The position numbers were made by a program, and so were the translations under genes. Under the pieces are notes generated by a model. That model was given only the letters and a program-made list of their open reading frames with translations, did no database searches and was not told the DNA's origin. From JBBRYK01 sp038237665 (GTDB taxonomy: Bacteria > Actinomycetota > Thermoleophilia > Gaiellales > Gaiellaceae), in NCBI GenBank assembly GCA_038237665.1, contig JBBRYK010000027.1, forward strand, positions 1 through 33,619: 33,619 bases of DNA. Reading direction: 5' to 3'. Positions 1 through 7,059 of the stretch are shown one piece after another; the stretch's first letter is position 1; the number at the start of each line of letters is the position of its first letter.

Positions 1-141
1 GCTTCGGCGCGGCTGGTCCAGACCAAGCAGGGCACCGCGGCCGTTCGTCGTTCGTAACGGAGTTACGGGCGATGAACGGACGTGCTGATCCTGCGCCGCG
101 TCTGGGCCGGCCGCGGCAACCGGGAATTTCCGATCAGGCAT
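1..141. repeat. Dispersed inverted repeat, copy A (left edge outside window)
   Basis: Positions 84-141 match the reverse complement of 22741-22798 at 54 of 58 positions. Positions 1-14 also match the neighbouring part of that second copy (GCTTCGGCGCGGCT), so copy A looks like the same element with about 69 extra bases (15-83). Its right end (AATTTCCGATCAGGCAT) corresponds to the terminal inverted repeat of copy B. The TAA stop of the minus-strand gene ending at 142 lies right at the element's edge. No protein is encoded; a small non-autonomous mobile element or REP-like sequence is the best reading. Confidence 0.7.
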
Positions 142-933
142 TTAGCCGGAGATCACGTACGGGATCGGCAGGTTCGGGTCGAACAGCCGGATGCCGATTC
201 GATAGCCGCCGGCCTCCGGTACGAGGTTCCAGCGCAAGCCTCGCGGGGTCACGTCCTTGCGCCCCTCCCTGTAGATCCGCGGCGCCTGGATCAGGAACGA
301 GTCTGGCCCGGAGAGGAGGAGCGCGCCGTTCTTGCGGACCTTGGGCTTGAGGTTCGTCGACACGTGCCAGGTCCATGTGCGGGACCGGAAACGCTGCTTG
401 ACGAGCAGGTACGAGCTCGTCACCGAGCCCTGGATGACAGTCGCGTCGAAGCCGAGCGGGAGCCGCCGCAGCACGCCGGTGCGGTAGCGCACGGGCGGGC
501 CGACCGGGCCGAGCCCGGTCGCGTAGCGCTCGAGATGCGCCTTTCGGTAGTCGATGACGAAGCCGCGGCGGGTGATCGTGATCTTCAGGTCGCGCGAGAC
601 GACGCGCACGAGCGGCGCGGTCGGGCTCTTCGGCCCCAGCTCGGCCGCCAGCCAGCGCGGGACCGCCACCGGGGGCTTGGGATGGGGCTTCGGCTGCGTG
701 TGCTTCTGCGGCGGCAGCTTGCCCCCGCGATAGGGGATGACGACCGGCGGCGCTGTGGTTGTCGTCGTCGTCGTCGTCGTCTTCTTCTTCTCGTCGGAGC
801 GGCCCAGGCCGATCACGATCGCTGCGCCGACCAGCGTGATCACCCCCAGCGCGAGCGGCGGCACGAGGGGATGCAGGCGCTCCACACCTACCAGGCGCCC
901 CGGGCCCGGCTCGGAATCGCCGAGGCTTGTCAC
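142..933 (-). CDS. Membrane-anchored hypothetical protein with Lys/Thr-rich linker
   Basis: Unrecognised protein of 263 aa. It has a short cytoplasmic N-terminus, one hydrophobic segment at about residues 25-43, and then a low-complexity KKK plus nine-threonine stretch. A Pro/Lys-rich linker follows, and then a compact extracytoplasmic domain of about 170 residues rich in basic residues and beta-type sequence. The poly-Thr tract is encoded by a (GTC)7(TTC)3 microsatellite at 761-790 on the plus strand. It lies 10 bp downstream of the degenerate GGDEF gene on the same strand, so the two are probably cotranscribed. No catalytic motif is visible and I assign no function. The GTG/ATG choice at the start is uncertain by a few codons. 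Confidence 0.75.
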   Translation of the reverse strand: MTSLGDSEPGPGRLVGVERLHPLVPPLALGVITLVGAAIVIGLGRSDEKKKTTTTTTTTTAPPVVIPYRGGKLPPQKHTQPKPHPKPPVAVPRWLAAELGPKSPTAPLVRVVSRDLKITITRRGFVIDYRKAHLERYATGLGPVGPPVRYRTGVLRRLPLGFDATVIQGSVTSSYLLVKQRFRSRTWTWHVSTNLKPKVRKNGALLLSGPDSFLIQAPRIYREGRKDVTPRGLRWNLVPEAGGYRIGIRLFDPNLPIPYVISG

Positions 934-943
934 CGAGCCGAGC

Positions 944-1984
944 CTACTCCAGCGGGCGGCGGGCGCTCACCGCGGAGCCGGCCCCGCGTCGCCCCGAAGA
1001 CAGGCCCCAACCCCGCGGAGCACCGGGCGGGACCGAGTGCAGGACGGTTCGATTGCCGCCCAGCTGGGTGGCGGCCGCGAGCGCGCGCTCGGCAGCGTTG
1101 CGGAGAGGCCCGGACGTGCGCCCGTCGATCGGGCAGGAGGAGATCCCGATCGAGACCGACGTGCGGACCCAGTCCTCGCCGTCGCCGTCGAGCGGGATGC
1201 GACCGTCACCGACCGCCAGACGCACGCGTTCGGCCGTCATCCGCGCGGCCTCGAGCGACGTTCGGGGAAGGATCACCCAGAAGTCGAACAGTCCCTGACG
1301 GTGCAGCACGTCGGTGGCGCGGAGGTGACCGCGCACAACCTCCGCGACACGCTCGAGCACCGCCCGTGTGGCCTCCTGGCCCCGCTCGTCACCCAGCTGG
1401 TCGATCCCGTCCGGCCGCGTGATGAGCAGGCTGAGCGCACCGTGGCCGCTGATTGCCTGGTAGAGCAGAGACTCGAGGTCGTCGATTTCGAGCGCCTCGC
1501 CCGGGTCGAGCTCGTCGCCGTCGAACGTCTCGTCGTCCACGGATTGCGTCTGACCTTCGTAGCCTCGCCGGTTCCAGGCCTCGAACCCGTCGGCGAGCGC
1601 ACCCGCTGCGAGGGCGGCGGCGCCGAACAGGACGGAGAACGCGAGCACCGAGGCCGTGTGACCGCCGTCGAGCCGCCCGTAGTGGCCCTCGAGCGCGACG
1701 AACGTCGCGACCAACGCGACCGCAACGAGCGGTGCGATCCGCAGGCCCGCCGCGTAGGCGAGCAGGATCCCCGCGCCGAGGAGAAACACGTCGATCAGCC
1801 GTCCGTCGCCGTCCGCGGAGGCAAGCCCGGCGACGGAGGCGATCAACAGGCCGGCGACGACGAGAAAGCTGGCGAGGACGAGGGTGCCTGAGGGCGGCGT
1901 CCCCTCCACGGAGAGTGCGTTCCGGGCCCTGCGTGCGAGCCGCGAGCCGCGCCCAGCGTCGATGGAGGGTGGAGGAGAGCCCAC
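944..1984 (-). CDS. Membrane protein with degenerate GGDEF domain
   Basis: 346 aa. Residues about 35-131 form four hydrophobic segments, followed by an acidic linker (about 149-172). A C-terminal domain (about 173-316) has the fold signature of a diguanylate cyclase: DVLHRQGLFDFWVILP aligns with the usual R-Y-GGDEF-x-x-LLP strand, followed by an AERVR helix, SVSIGIS and a final NRTVL. The catalytic GGDEF motif is replaced by GLFDF (residues 231-235), so cyclic-di-GMP synthesis is unlikely. Such degenerate domains usually act as nucleotide sensors or protein-binding modules; that role is inference here. The start is GTG at 1984, without a strong ribosome binding site. It heads a two-gene minus-strand unit with the gene at 142-933. 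Confidence 0.8.
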   Translation of the reverse strand: MGSPPPSIDAGRGSRLARRARNALSVEGTPPSGTLVLASFLVVAGLLIASVAGLASADGDGRLIDVFLLGAGILLAYAAGLRIAPLVAVALVATFVALEGHYGRLDGGHTASVLAFSVLFGAAALAAGALADGFEAWNRRGYEGQTQSVDDETFDGDELDPGEALEIDDLESLLYQAISGHGALSLLITRPDGIDQLGDERGQEATRAVLERVAEVVRGHLRATDVLHRQGLFDFWVILPRTSLEAARMTAERVRLAVGDGRIPLDGDGEDWVRTSVSIGISSCPIDGRTSGPLRNAAERALAAATQLGGNRTVLHSVPPGAPRGWGLSSGRRGAGSAVSARRPLE

Positions 1985-2014
1985 GTTTCTCTGGAAGGAA
2001 CCGGGGTCCTAACC

Positions 2015-2020
2015 TACACT
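2015..2020 (+). promoter_or_regulatory. Candidate -10 element for the DivIVA-like gene
   Basis: TACACT lies 6 nt before the ATG at 2027, too close for a normal leader with a Shine-Dalgarno site, and none is seen. It fits a leaderless transcript. No good -35 hexamer is visible. Confidence 0.45.
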
Positions 2021-2026
2021 GCGAGC

Positions 2027-2863
2027 ATGTCGGGACGGCCCTTGCCGGGCACGAACGACGACCTCGGGCGGCCACCCTTGCGGTTTCGGCGCTTCGGCGG
2101 CGGCTACCGTCGCGAGGACGTCGACCTTGTGCTGGCGGAGCTTCGCCTGACGGTGCGCGCCCTCGAGCTGGAGCTCGGGACCCTGCGCGAGCGGGGCCGT
2201 GACCTCGAACGGCGGCTGCACGACGCGCGCGCCGAGATCGACGCGTACCACGCCAAGGGATACGAGCTGGCGCGTGTGATGAGCTCGGTGCGCCAGCGCG
2301 CGGCCACGATCGAGCAGGAGGCCGAAGCGCGGGCGGCGGCGGTGCTCGCGGAGGCCGAGGGGGCAGCGTCGCGCAGAATCGCGGAGGCCGAGGCCGCTAT
2401 CGCGGAGCTGAACACCGAGCGTGCCCGCGTGGTGGCGGAGGTGCGCGCTCTCGTCAGCCGCGTCGGCGAGACGATCGCGCGCGTCGAGGCCTCGGAGGAG
2501 CCCGTCACCGAGGCCGCGCCGGAGACGGGTGAGCTTCAGCCGGTCGAGAACGGGTTCCCCGGCGCGGATCTCTCCAGCCTGCGCGAGCGTTTTTCGACCC
2601 GGGTGGAGGTTGATGCGGGCCCCTTCGTCGGCTTCGACTCGCTCGCCGACTTCGAGCGCGAGCTCGGGAGCCTGGCCGAGGTCGAGGATGTCTACGTCCG
2701 TCGCGTCACGGGCGAGCGCGCCGTGATCGAGCTGACCGTCGTCAAGGGAGCCCCGCTGCTCGCCCGGATGCGAGAGCAGCTTCCCTATCGTCTCGACGTC
2801 CGCGACCGCTCGCTCGACCGGCTCGTGGTCGACGTCGGCGCCGCGGCCGAGTCGCAGGAATAG
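2027..2863 (+). CDS. DivIVA-like coiled-coil protein
   Basis: 278 aa. The N-terminus has FRRFGGGYRREDVDLVLAEL (about residues 19-38), resembling the DivIVA/GpsB membrane-binding start in which a GY pair precedes a helix with E/D-V-D. A long Ala/Glu/Arg-rich coiled coil follows (about 38-160). After an acidic Pro-rich linker, a C-terminal domain (about 205-270) has alternating charged and hydrophobic strands. Proteins of this kind mark poles or septa and recruit cell-wall or division machinery; I infer this only from the N-terminus and coiled coil. The C-terminal domain is not part of classical DivIVA and is unassigned. It lies 21 bp before the mutase gene. Confidence 0.65.
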   Translation: MSGRPLPGTNDDLGRPPLRFRRFGGGYRREDVDLVLAELRLTVRALELELGTLRERGRDLERRLHDARAEIDAYHAKGYELARVMSSVRQRAATIEQEAEARAAAVLAEAEGAASRRIAEAEAAIAELNTERARVVAEVRALVSRVGETIARVEASEEPVTEAAPETGELQPVENGFPGADLSSLRERFSTRVEVDAGPFVGFDSLADFERELGSLAEVEDVYVRRVTGERAVIELTVVKGAPLLARMREQLPYRLDVRDRSLDRLVVDVGAAAESQE

Positions 2864-2871
2864 CCCAGCCG

Positions 2872-2877
2872 TACACT
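2872..2877 (+). promoter_or_regulatory. Candidate -10 element for the mutase large subunit
   Basis: TACACT sits 7 nt before the ATG at 2885, with no Shine-Dalgarno site between. This is the same hexamer and near-identical spacing as at 2015-2020. Confidence 0.45.
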
Positions 2878-2884
2878 TCAGGCG

Positions 2885-4552
2885 ATGGCGACGACCGAGG
2901 ACCGCCAAGCGCTGAATCCCACCGAGGAGTGGCGCCGCGAGGCGTACGACGCCAAGCCCGAGCGCCAGGGGGAGCTGTTCTCGACGATCTCGGGTCTCGA
3001 GAACGATCCGCTGGCGACACCGGACACCGGCGAGATCGACTACGACAACGATCTCGGCTACCCCGGCGTCTACCCGTTCACCCGCGGCGTCTACCCGTCG
3101 ATGTACCGCGGGAAGCTCTGGACGATGCGCCAGTTCGCCGGCTTCGGAACCGCCGAGGAGACGAACGAGCGCTTCCGGTACCTGCTCGACCACGGCCAGA
3201 CCGGCCTCTCGACGGCCTTCGACATGCCCACGTTGATGGGCTACGACTCCGACCACGCCCGGTCGCTGGGGGAGGTCGGCCGGGAAGGGGTGGCCGTCGA
3301 CTCCCTGGCCGACATGGAGACGCTCTTCGCAGGCATCCCGCTTGGCGAGGTCTCGACGTCGATGACGATCAACTCGCCCGCCGCGATGCTGCTCGCGTTC
3401 TACATCTGCGTCGGCGAGCAGCAGGGCGTGCCGCGCTCGGCGCTCCGCGGGACGATCCAGACGGACATCCTCAAGGAGTACATCGCGCAGAAGGAGTGGA
3501 TCTTCCCGCCGGAGCCGTCGATGCGGCTCGTGGTCGACATGATCGAGTTCTGCTCGCAGGAGCTGCCGCGCTGGCATCCCGTGTCGATCTCGGGCTACCA
3601 CATCCGCGAGGCCGGATCGAACGCCGTCCAGGAGCTCGCCTTCACGCTCGCCGACGGCTTCGCCTATGTCGACGCCTGCATCGAGCGAGGGCTCGACGTC
3701 GACGAGTTCGCACCCAGGCTCTCCTTCTTCTTCAACGCCCACCTCGATTTCTTCGAGGAGATCGCGAAGTACCGGGCCGCCCGCCGGATCTGGGCCCGGG
3801 AGCTGCGCGAGCGCTACGGCGCGAAGAACCCCCGCAGCTGGCTGATGCGCTTCCATACGCAGACGGCCGGGGTCTCCCTGACTGCGCAGCAGCCGGAGAT
3901 CAACATCGTCCGCACCGCGCTCGAGGCGCTGAGCGCCGTTCTGGGCGGGACGCAATCGCTGCACACCAACTCGTTCGACGAGGCGCTGGCGCTGCCGACC
4001 GAAGACGCCGTCCGGATCGCGCTGCGCACGCAGCAGGTGATCGCGCACGAAACGGGCGTCGTGAACACGATCGACCCGCTGGGCGGCTCGTACTACCTCG
4101 AGGACCTGACCAACCGCCTCGAGACGGGGGCCTACGAGTACTTCGACCGGATCGAGAAGCTGGGCGGCGTGATCCCCGCGATCAAGGACAACTTCTTCCA
4201 GCGCGAGATCGCGGAAGCGTCGTTCCGCTACCAGTGCGAGGTCGAGGCGGGACAGCGGGTCATCGTCGGCGTCAACCGCTACGAGCTCGAGGACGAGACG
4301 CAGCCGGAGCTCCTGAAGGTCGACCCCGCGCTCGAGGGGGAGCAGATCGAGCGTGTGCAGGCGCTGCGCGCCCGGCGCGACTCGGCGGCCGTCGAGGCCG
4401 CGCTTGCTCGCCTCAAAGAGGCAGCCACGCGGGAGGACGTCAACCTGATGCCGCTGATCGTCGACGCGTCAAAGGCCTACGTGACGATGGGCGAGATGTG
4501 CGACGCGTTAAGGGAAGTTTGGGGTACGTGGAAGGAGACACCCGTCTTCTGA
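2885..4552 (+). CDS. B12-dependent acyl-CoA mutase, large subunit (MCM/ICM family)
   Basis: 555 aa, the usual length of the stand-alone catalytic TIM-barrel subunit; the cobalamin-binding domain is absent and encoded separately at 6664. Family hallmarks are clear: TMRQFAGFGTAEETN, GYDSDH, GTIQTDILKEYIAQKEWIF, SISGYHIREAG (His239, equivalent to His244 of Propionibacterium methylmalonyl-CoA mutase), APRLSFFF, HTQTAG and QSLHTNSFDEA. Most annotators would call it methylmalonyl-CoA mutase. However, the two substrate-carboxylate residues Tyr89 and Arg207 of that enzyme align with Phe84 and Gln202 here, which is the isobutyryl-CoA mutase combination. Ala111 is retained, unlike the Asp of 2-hydroxyisobutyryl-CoA mutase. 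Product: carbon-skeleton rearrangement of an acyl-CoA; the substrate is probably not methylmalonyl-CoA. Confidence 0.92.
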   Translation: MATTEDRQALNPTEEWRREAYDAKPERQGELFSTISGLENDPLATPDTGEIDYDNDLGYPGVYPFTRGVYPSMYRGKLWTMRQFAGFGTAEETNERFRYLLDHGQTGLSTAFDMPTLMGYDSDHARSLGEVGREGVAVDSLADMETLFAGIPLGEVSTSMTINSPAAMLLAFYICVGEQQGVPRSALRGTIQTDILKEYIAQKEWIFPPEPSMRLVVDMIEFCSQELPRWHPVSISGYHIREAGSNAVQELAFTLADGFAYVDACIERGLDVDEFAPRLSFFFNAHLDFFEEIAKYRAARRIWARELRERYGAKNPRSWLMRFHTQTAGVSLTAQQPEINIVRTALEALSAVLGGTQSLHTNSFDEALALPTEDAVRIALRTQQVIAHETGVVNTIDPLGGSYYLEDLTNRLETGAYEYFDRIEKLGGVIPAIKDNFFQREIAEASFRYQCEVEAGQRVIVGVNRYELEDETQPELLKVDPALEGEQIERVQALRARRDSAAVEAALARLKEAATREDVNLMPLIVDASKAYVTMGEMCDALREVWGTWKETPVF

Positions 4553-4598
4553 TTCCCGCGCTAACCTTTTCGTAGGCGCTCGCGTCTCACGTAATCAG

Positions 4599-5168
4599 AT
4601 GGACACCCTTCGCCCTAGCCTGCCCACTCGACCGCTCTGGCAGAAGCTCGCGCCCTGGGCCGCAGGCCTCATTCTCGTCGCCGGTGTCGTCGCGGTTCTC
4701 GTCAAGATCGTGCCGAACACGAGTGGAACCAACGACAAGACCGCGACCCCGAACCCGGTGGTAGTCCCGAGCACGGCGCCCAAGACGGTCCCGCTCGCCA
4801 AGGACGCCCGGGTCGTGGCGGGTCGCTTCATCCTCACGGCGGTCCGGCGCGAGAAGCTCGCGGAGGCCTGGAAGCTCTCCGGGCCGCTGATCCGTCAGGA
4901 CCTGACACTCGAGGAATGGATGACGGGGAACATTCCGGTCGTTCCGTTCACGGCGCCGATCAGCATCACGCCGATGAAGGTCGACTACTCGTTCAAGAAC
5001 CACGCGCTCGTCGAGGTCGCGCTGATCCCCGTCAAGAGCTCGAAGGTCAAGCCGGAGACGTTCTGGCTCGAGCTGAAGAAAGTGGGCAAGGGCGCGAACG
5101 CGCACTGGGTCGTCTGGACTTTCGTCCCGCGCGCCGCGCCGCCGATTCCCGCCAACCCGGTCGGGTAG
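4599..5168 (+). CDS. Membrane-anchored hypothetical protein, paralogue 1
   Basis: 189 aa. One transmembrane segment at about residues 17-36, a Thr/Pro-rich linker, and then an extracytoplasmic domain. The domain shares a clear pattern with the next gene: a helix RFI-TAV-R-KL, then LTLEEWMTGNIPVVPF matching LTREQWHTGNIPVQPF, and a later strand V-VALIP matching VAIIP. The two are therefore tandem paralogues, 7 bp apart, surely cotranscribed. The family is not one I recognise. It looks like a small NTF2-like or similar export-side domain, but that is a guess. The start is ATG at 4599 with no strong ribosome binding site. Confidence 0.75.
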   Translation: MDTLRPSLPTRPLWQKLAPWAAGLILVAGVVAVLVKIVPNTSGTNDKTATPNPVVVPSTAPKTVPLAKDARVVAGRFILTAVRREKLAEAWKLSGPLIRQDLTLEEWMTGNIPVVPFTAPISITPMKVDYSFKNHALVEVALIPVKSSKVKPETFWLELKKVGKGANAHWVVWTFVPRAAPPIPANPVG

Positions 5169-5175
5169 TAGCCGT

Positions 5176-5934
5176 TTGACCGACGGAGGCGGGCCGTTGA
5201 CGCGTCTCCTGGCCTCGCCCCGGAGACGGCGTCGGCTCGCGCTCGTGACGTCCTTGCTCGTCGTGGCGGGCTCGCTGGCGTTCGTCGGCATCCGGTACTC
5301 GAACACCGGCAAGAAGCTCCCGAACCGCTTCTATGCAGGGAAGGTGCAGCTCGTCCCGCCGGCGCTGAAGGCTGCGCAGTTGTCGGGCGACGACCGCGAT
5401 GCGGCCCGACAGGTCGCGGCGCGCTTCATCGATACCGCCGTCCTCCGCCAGCGGATCGACGACTCGTGGGAGATCACGGCGCCGAAGCTGCGGCAGGGCC
5501 TGACCCGGGAGCAATGGCATACGGGGAATATCCCGGTGCAACCGTTCCCCGCCGCTGCCGTCCTCGGGATCAAGTACCGGGTCGACTGGTCGGGAGCCGA
5601 CTACGTCTACCTCAAGGTCGCGATCATCCCGAAGGCGACCGCCGACGTCGGCGGGCAGTCCTACGACATGGGCCTGCGCCGCACGGGCCCCGCGACCGAT
5701 CACCATTGGCTGGTCGACTACTGGGTGCCGTCGGGGCTCGGACAGGCGACGCCCAAGGAGCAAGCGGCCGCTGCCAAGCTCCCACTGCCGGAGCTGAAGT
5801 CCCGGATCAACCCTGCCTGGATCTTCGCCCCGATCGCGATCTTCGCCGCCTTCTTCGCCGGCATCCCGCTGTTCCTGTTCTTCCGCGGCTGGTCACGGAC
5901 GAAGCGCGCGAACCGCCTGTACCGCGCGAGCTAG
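5176..5934 (+). CDS. Membrane-anchored hypothetical protein, paralogue 2
   Basis: 252 aa with a TTG start. An Arg-rich N-terminus precedes a transmembrane segment (about residues 21-39). The domain that follows matches the preceding gene around LTREQWHTGNIPVQPF. Unlike its partner it has a second transmembrane segment near the C-terminus (about 216-236) and a short basic tail, so the domain would sit outside between two membrane anchors. Function unknown. Its TAG stop shares bases with the stop of the convergent metallo-beta-lactamase gene (CTAG at 5931-5934), leaving no room for a terminator between them. Confidence 0.75.
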   Translation: MTDGGGPLTRLLASPRRRRRLALVTSLLVVAGSLAFVGIRYSNTGKKLPNRFYAGKVQLVPPALKAAQLSGDDRDAARQVAARFIDTAVLRQRIDDSWEITAPKLRQGLTREQWHTGNIPVQPFPAAAVLGIKYRVDWSGADYVYLKVAIIPKATADVGGQSYDMGLRRTGPATDHHWLVDYWVPSGLGQATPKEQAAAAKLPLPELKSRINPAWIFAPIAIFAAFFAGIPLFLFFRGWSRTKRANRLYRAS

Positions 5935-6644
5935 ACGTCCACCTCGAGCCCGTCGTACGCCTGCTCGTAGCCCTCGAGCGCGAGCTCGCGTGGACGATGC
6001 GTGAGCAGGAGCCTCCGGGCTCCCGAGGCCTCGAACGCCGCAACGGCCTCGTCCGCCGACAGGTGGCCGCGGATCGCGCCGTCGAACTCGGCCCGCTCCA
6101 GCGTCGCTTCACAGACGAAGAGATCGACGTCGCGCGCGAGGTCGGCGAGCCGGTCGCTTGGCCCGGTGTCGCCCGAGTAGGCGATCGCCTTGTCGCCGTT
6201 CGAGACCCGTAGCCCGAACGTCTGAAGCGTGTAGTGCGGCAGCTCGAAGGCTGTCACCTCGAGCCCACCCGCCTCGAAGGCGTCCGCGTCCGAGTACTCG
6301 CGCTGGTCGAACACCGTCGAGAACATGTCCTCCCAGCCGAGACGCGTGCCGAAGTCGGCGAGGCGGGCCGTCCCCTCCGGCGGCAGCCACAGCTCGGCTC
6401 GTTTCACTTTCCGGCCCGGTCCCACCATCGAGCCCCAGACCCACGGGACCAGATCGCCCCAGTGATCGAGGTGCCAGTGTGTGATCACGATCGCGTCGAG
6501 GCTGGGCCAGGCGACCCCCTCACGGAGGCGGGCCAGCACACCGGGGCCGCAGTCCAGCAGGACGCACTCGTCGACGAGGTACCCGGACTGGGCGCCCCCG
6601 GGGTTCGGCCAGGCCGGGGAGCAGCCAACGACCCTCAGCTTCAC
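5931..6644 (-). CDS. MBL-fold metallohydrolase (RNase Z-like)
   Basis: 237 aa from a GTG at 6644. The zinc motif THWHLDHWGD (HxHxDH) is intact, with CGPG in the preceding strand, YSGDTGPSD supplying the bridging Asp, GHLSADEA with the fourth His, and LLLTHRP near the end. The beta-strand opening KLRVVGCS and overall length fit the RNase Z/ElaC-like branch of small hydrolases, but a general role in tRNA processing cannot be concluded. A reading frame continues 17 codons upstream of 6644 but would overlap the divergent mutase small-subunit gene, and the KLRVVG strand is the normal N-terminus. The intergenic space to that gene is only 19 bp. Confidence 0.85.
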   Translation of the reverse strand: MKLRVVGCSPAWPNPGGAQSGYLVDECVLLDCGPGVLARLREGVAWPSLDAIVITHWHLDHWGDLVPWVWGSMVGPGRKVKRAELWLPPEGTARLADFGTRLGWEDMFSTVFDQREYSDADAFEAGGLEVTAFELPHYTLQTFGLRVSNGDKAIAYSGDTGPSDRLADLARDVDLFVCEATLERAEFDGAIRGHLSADEAVAAFEASGARRLLLTHRPRELALEGYEQAYDGLEVDV

Positions 6645-6649
6645 GCTCG

Positions 6650-6655
6650 TATACT
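6650..6655 (+). promoter_or_regulatory. Candidate -10 element, possibly bidirectional
   Basis: TATACT lies 8 nt before the GTG at 6664. Because GTATAC (6649-6654) is palindromic, the minus strand also reads TATACG 5 nt before the GTG at 6644. Both divergent genes could start leaderless transcripts from this one site. Confidence 0.4.
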
Positions 6656-6663
6656 CGCCGATC

Positions 6664-7059
6664 GTGACCCGAAGGATTCGAGTGGTGATCGCCAAGCCCG
6701 GCCTCGACGGTCACGACCGGGGCGCGAAGATCATCGCGCGGGCGCTCCGGGACGCCGGCATGGAGGTGATCTACACAGGCCTCCACCAGACGCCGGAGCA
6801 GATCGTCGAGACGGCGATCCAGGAAGATGCCGACGCGGTCGGGATCTCGATCCTGTCCGGCGCCCACATGACGCTCGTACCGCGGATCATCGCCGGGCTG
6901 CGCGACAACGGCGTCGAGGACGTCCTCGTGATCGTCGGCGGGACGATCCCGAACGACGACGCCGAGGAGCTCAGACAGCTTGGCGTGGCTGCTGTCTTCA
7001 CTCCCGGCGCGCCGACCGCGGAGATCGTCGACTTCATCCGCGAGAAAGTTTCGGCCTGA
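6664..7059 (+). CDS. B12-binding subunit of acyl-CoA mutase
   Basis: 131 aa, the size of a free-standing cobalamin-binding domain. It carries DGHDRG (residues 15-20) with His17 as the expected lower cobalt ligand, SILSGAHM (62-69) and the VGG turn (91-93). These are the three regions that hold the nucleotide tail in class I mutases. It should pair with the catalytic subunit at 2885-4552, although three unrelated genes lie between them. This two-gene form is known from isobutyryl-CoA, 2-hydroxyisobutyryl-CoA and archaeal methylmalonyl-CoA mutases. The GTG start is chosen because the domain's first strand begins immediately (RRIRVVIAKPG). The downstream hydratase overlaps by four bases. Confidence 0.92.
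   Translation: MTRRIRVVIAKPGLDGHDRGAKIIARALRDAGMEVIYTGLHQTPEQIVETAIQEDADAVGISILSGAHMTLVPRIIAGLRDNGVEDVLVIVGGTIPNDDAEELRQLGVAAVFTPGAPTAEIVDFIREKVSA

Noticed and set aside
1..57. Frame 1 reads 18 codons to a TAA, possibly the tail of an upstream gene.
   Set aside because: Too short to recognise, and bases 1-14 match the dispersed repeat instead.
2009..4048. Long minus-strand open frame of 679 codons opposite the DivIVA-like and mutase genes.
   Set aside because: Arg/Leu/Glu-rich shadow with no family resemblance; frames antisense to high-GC genes often stay open.
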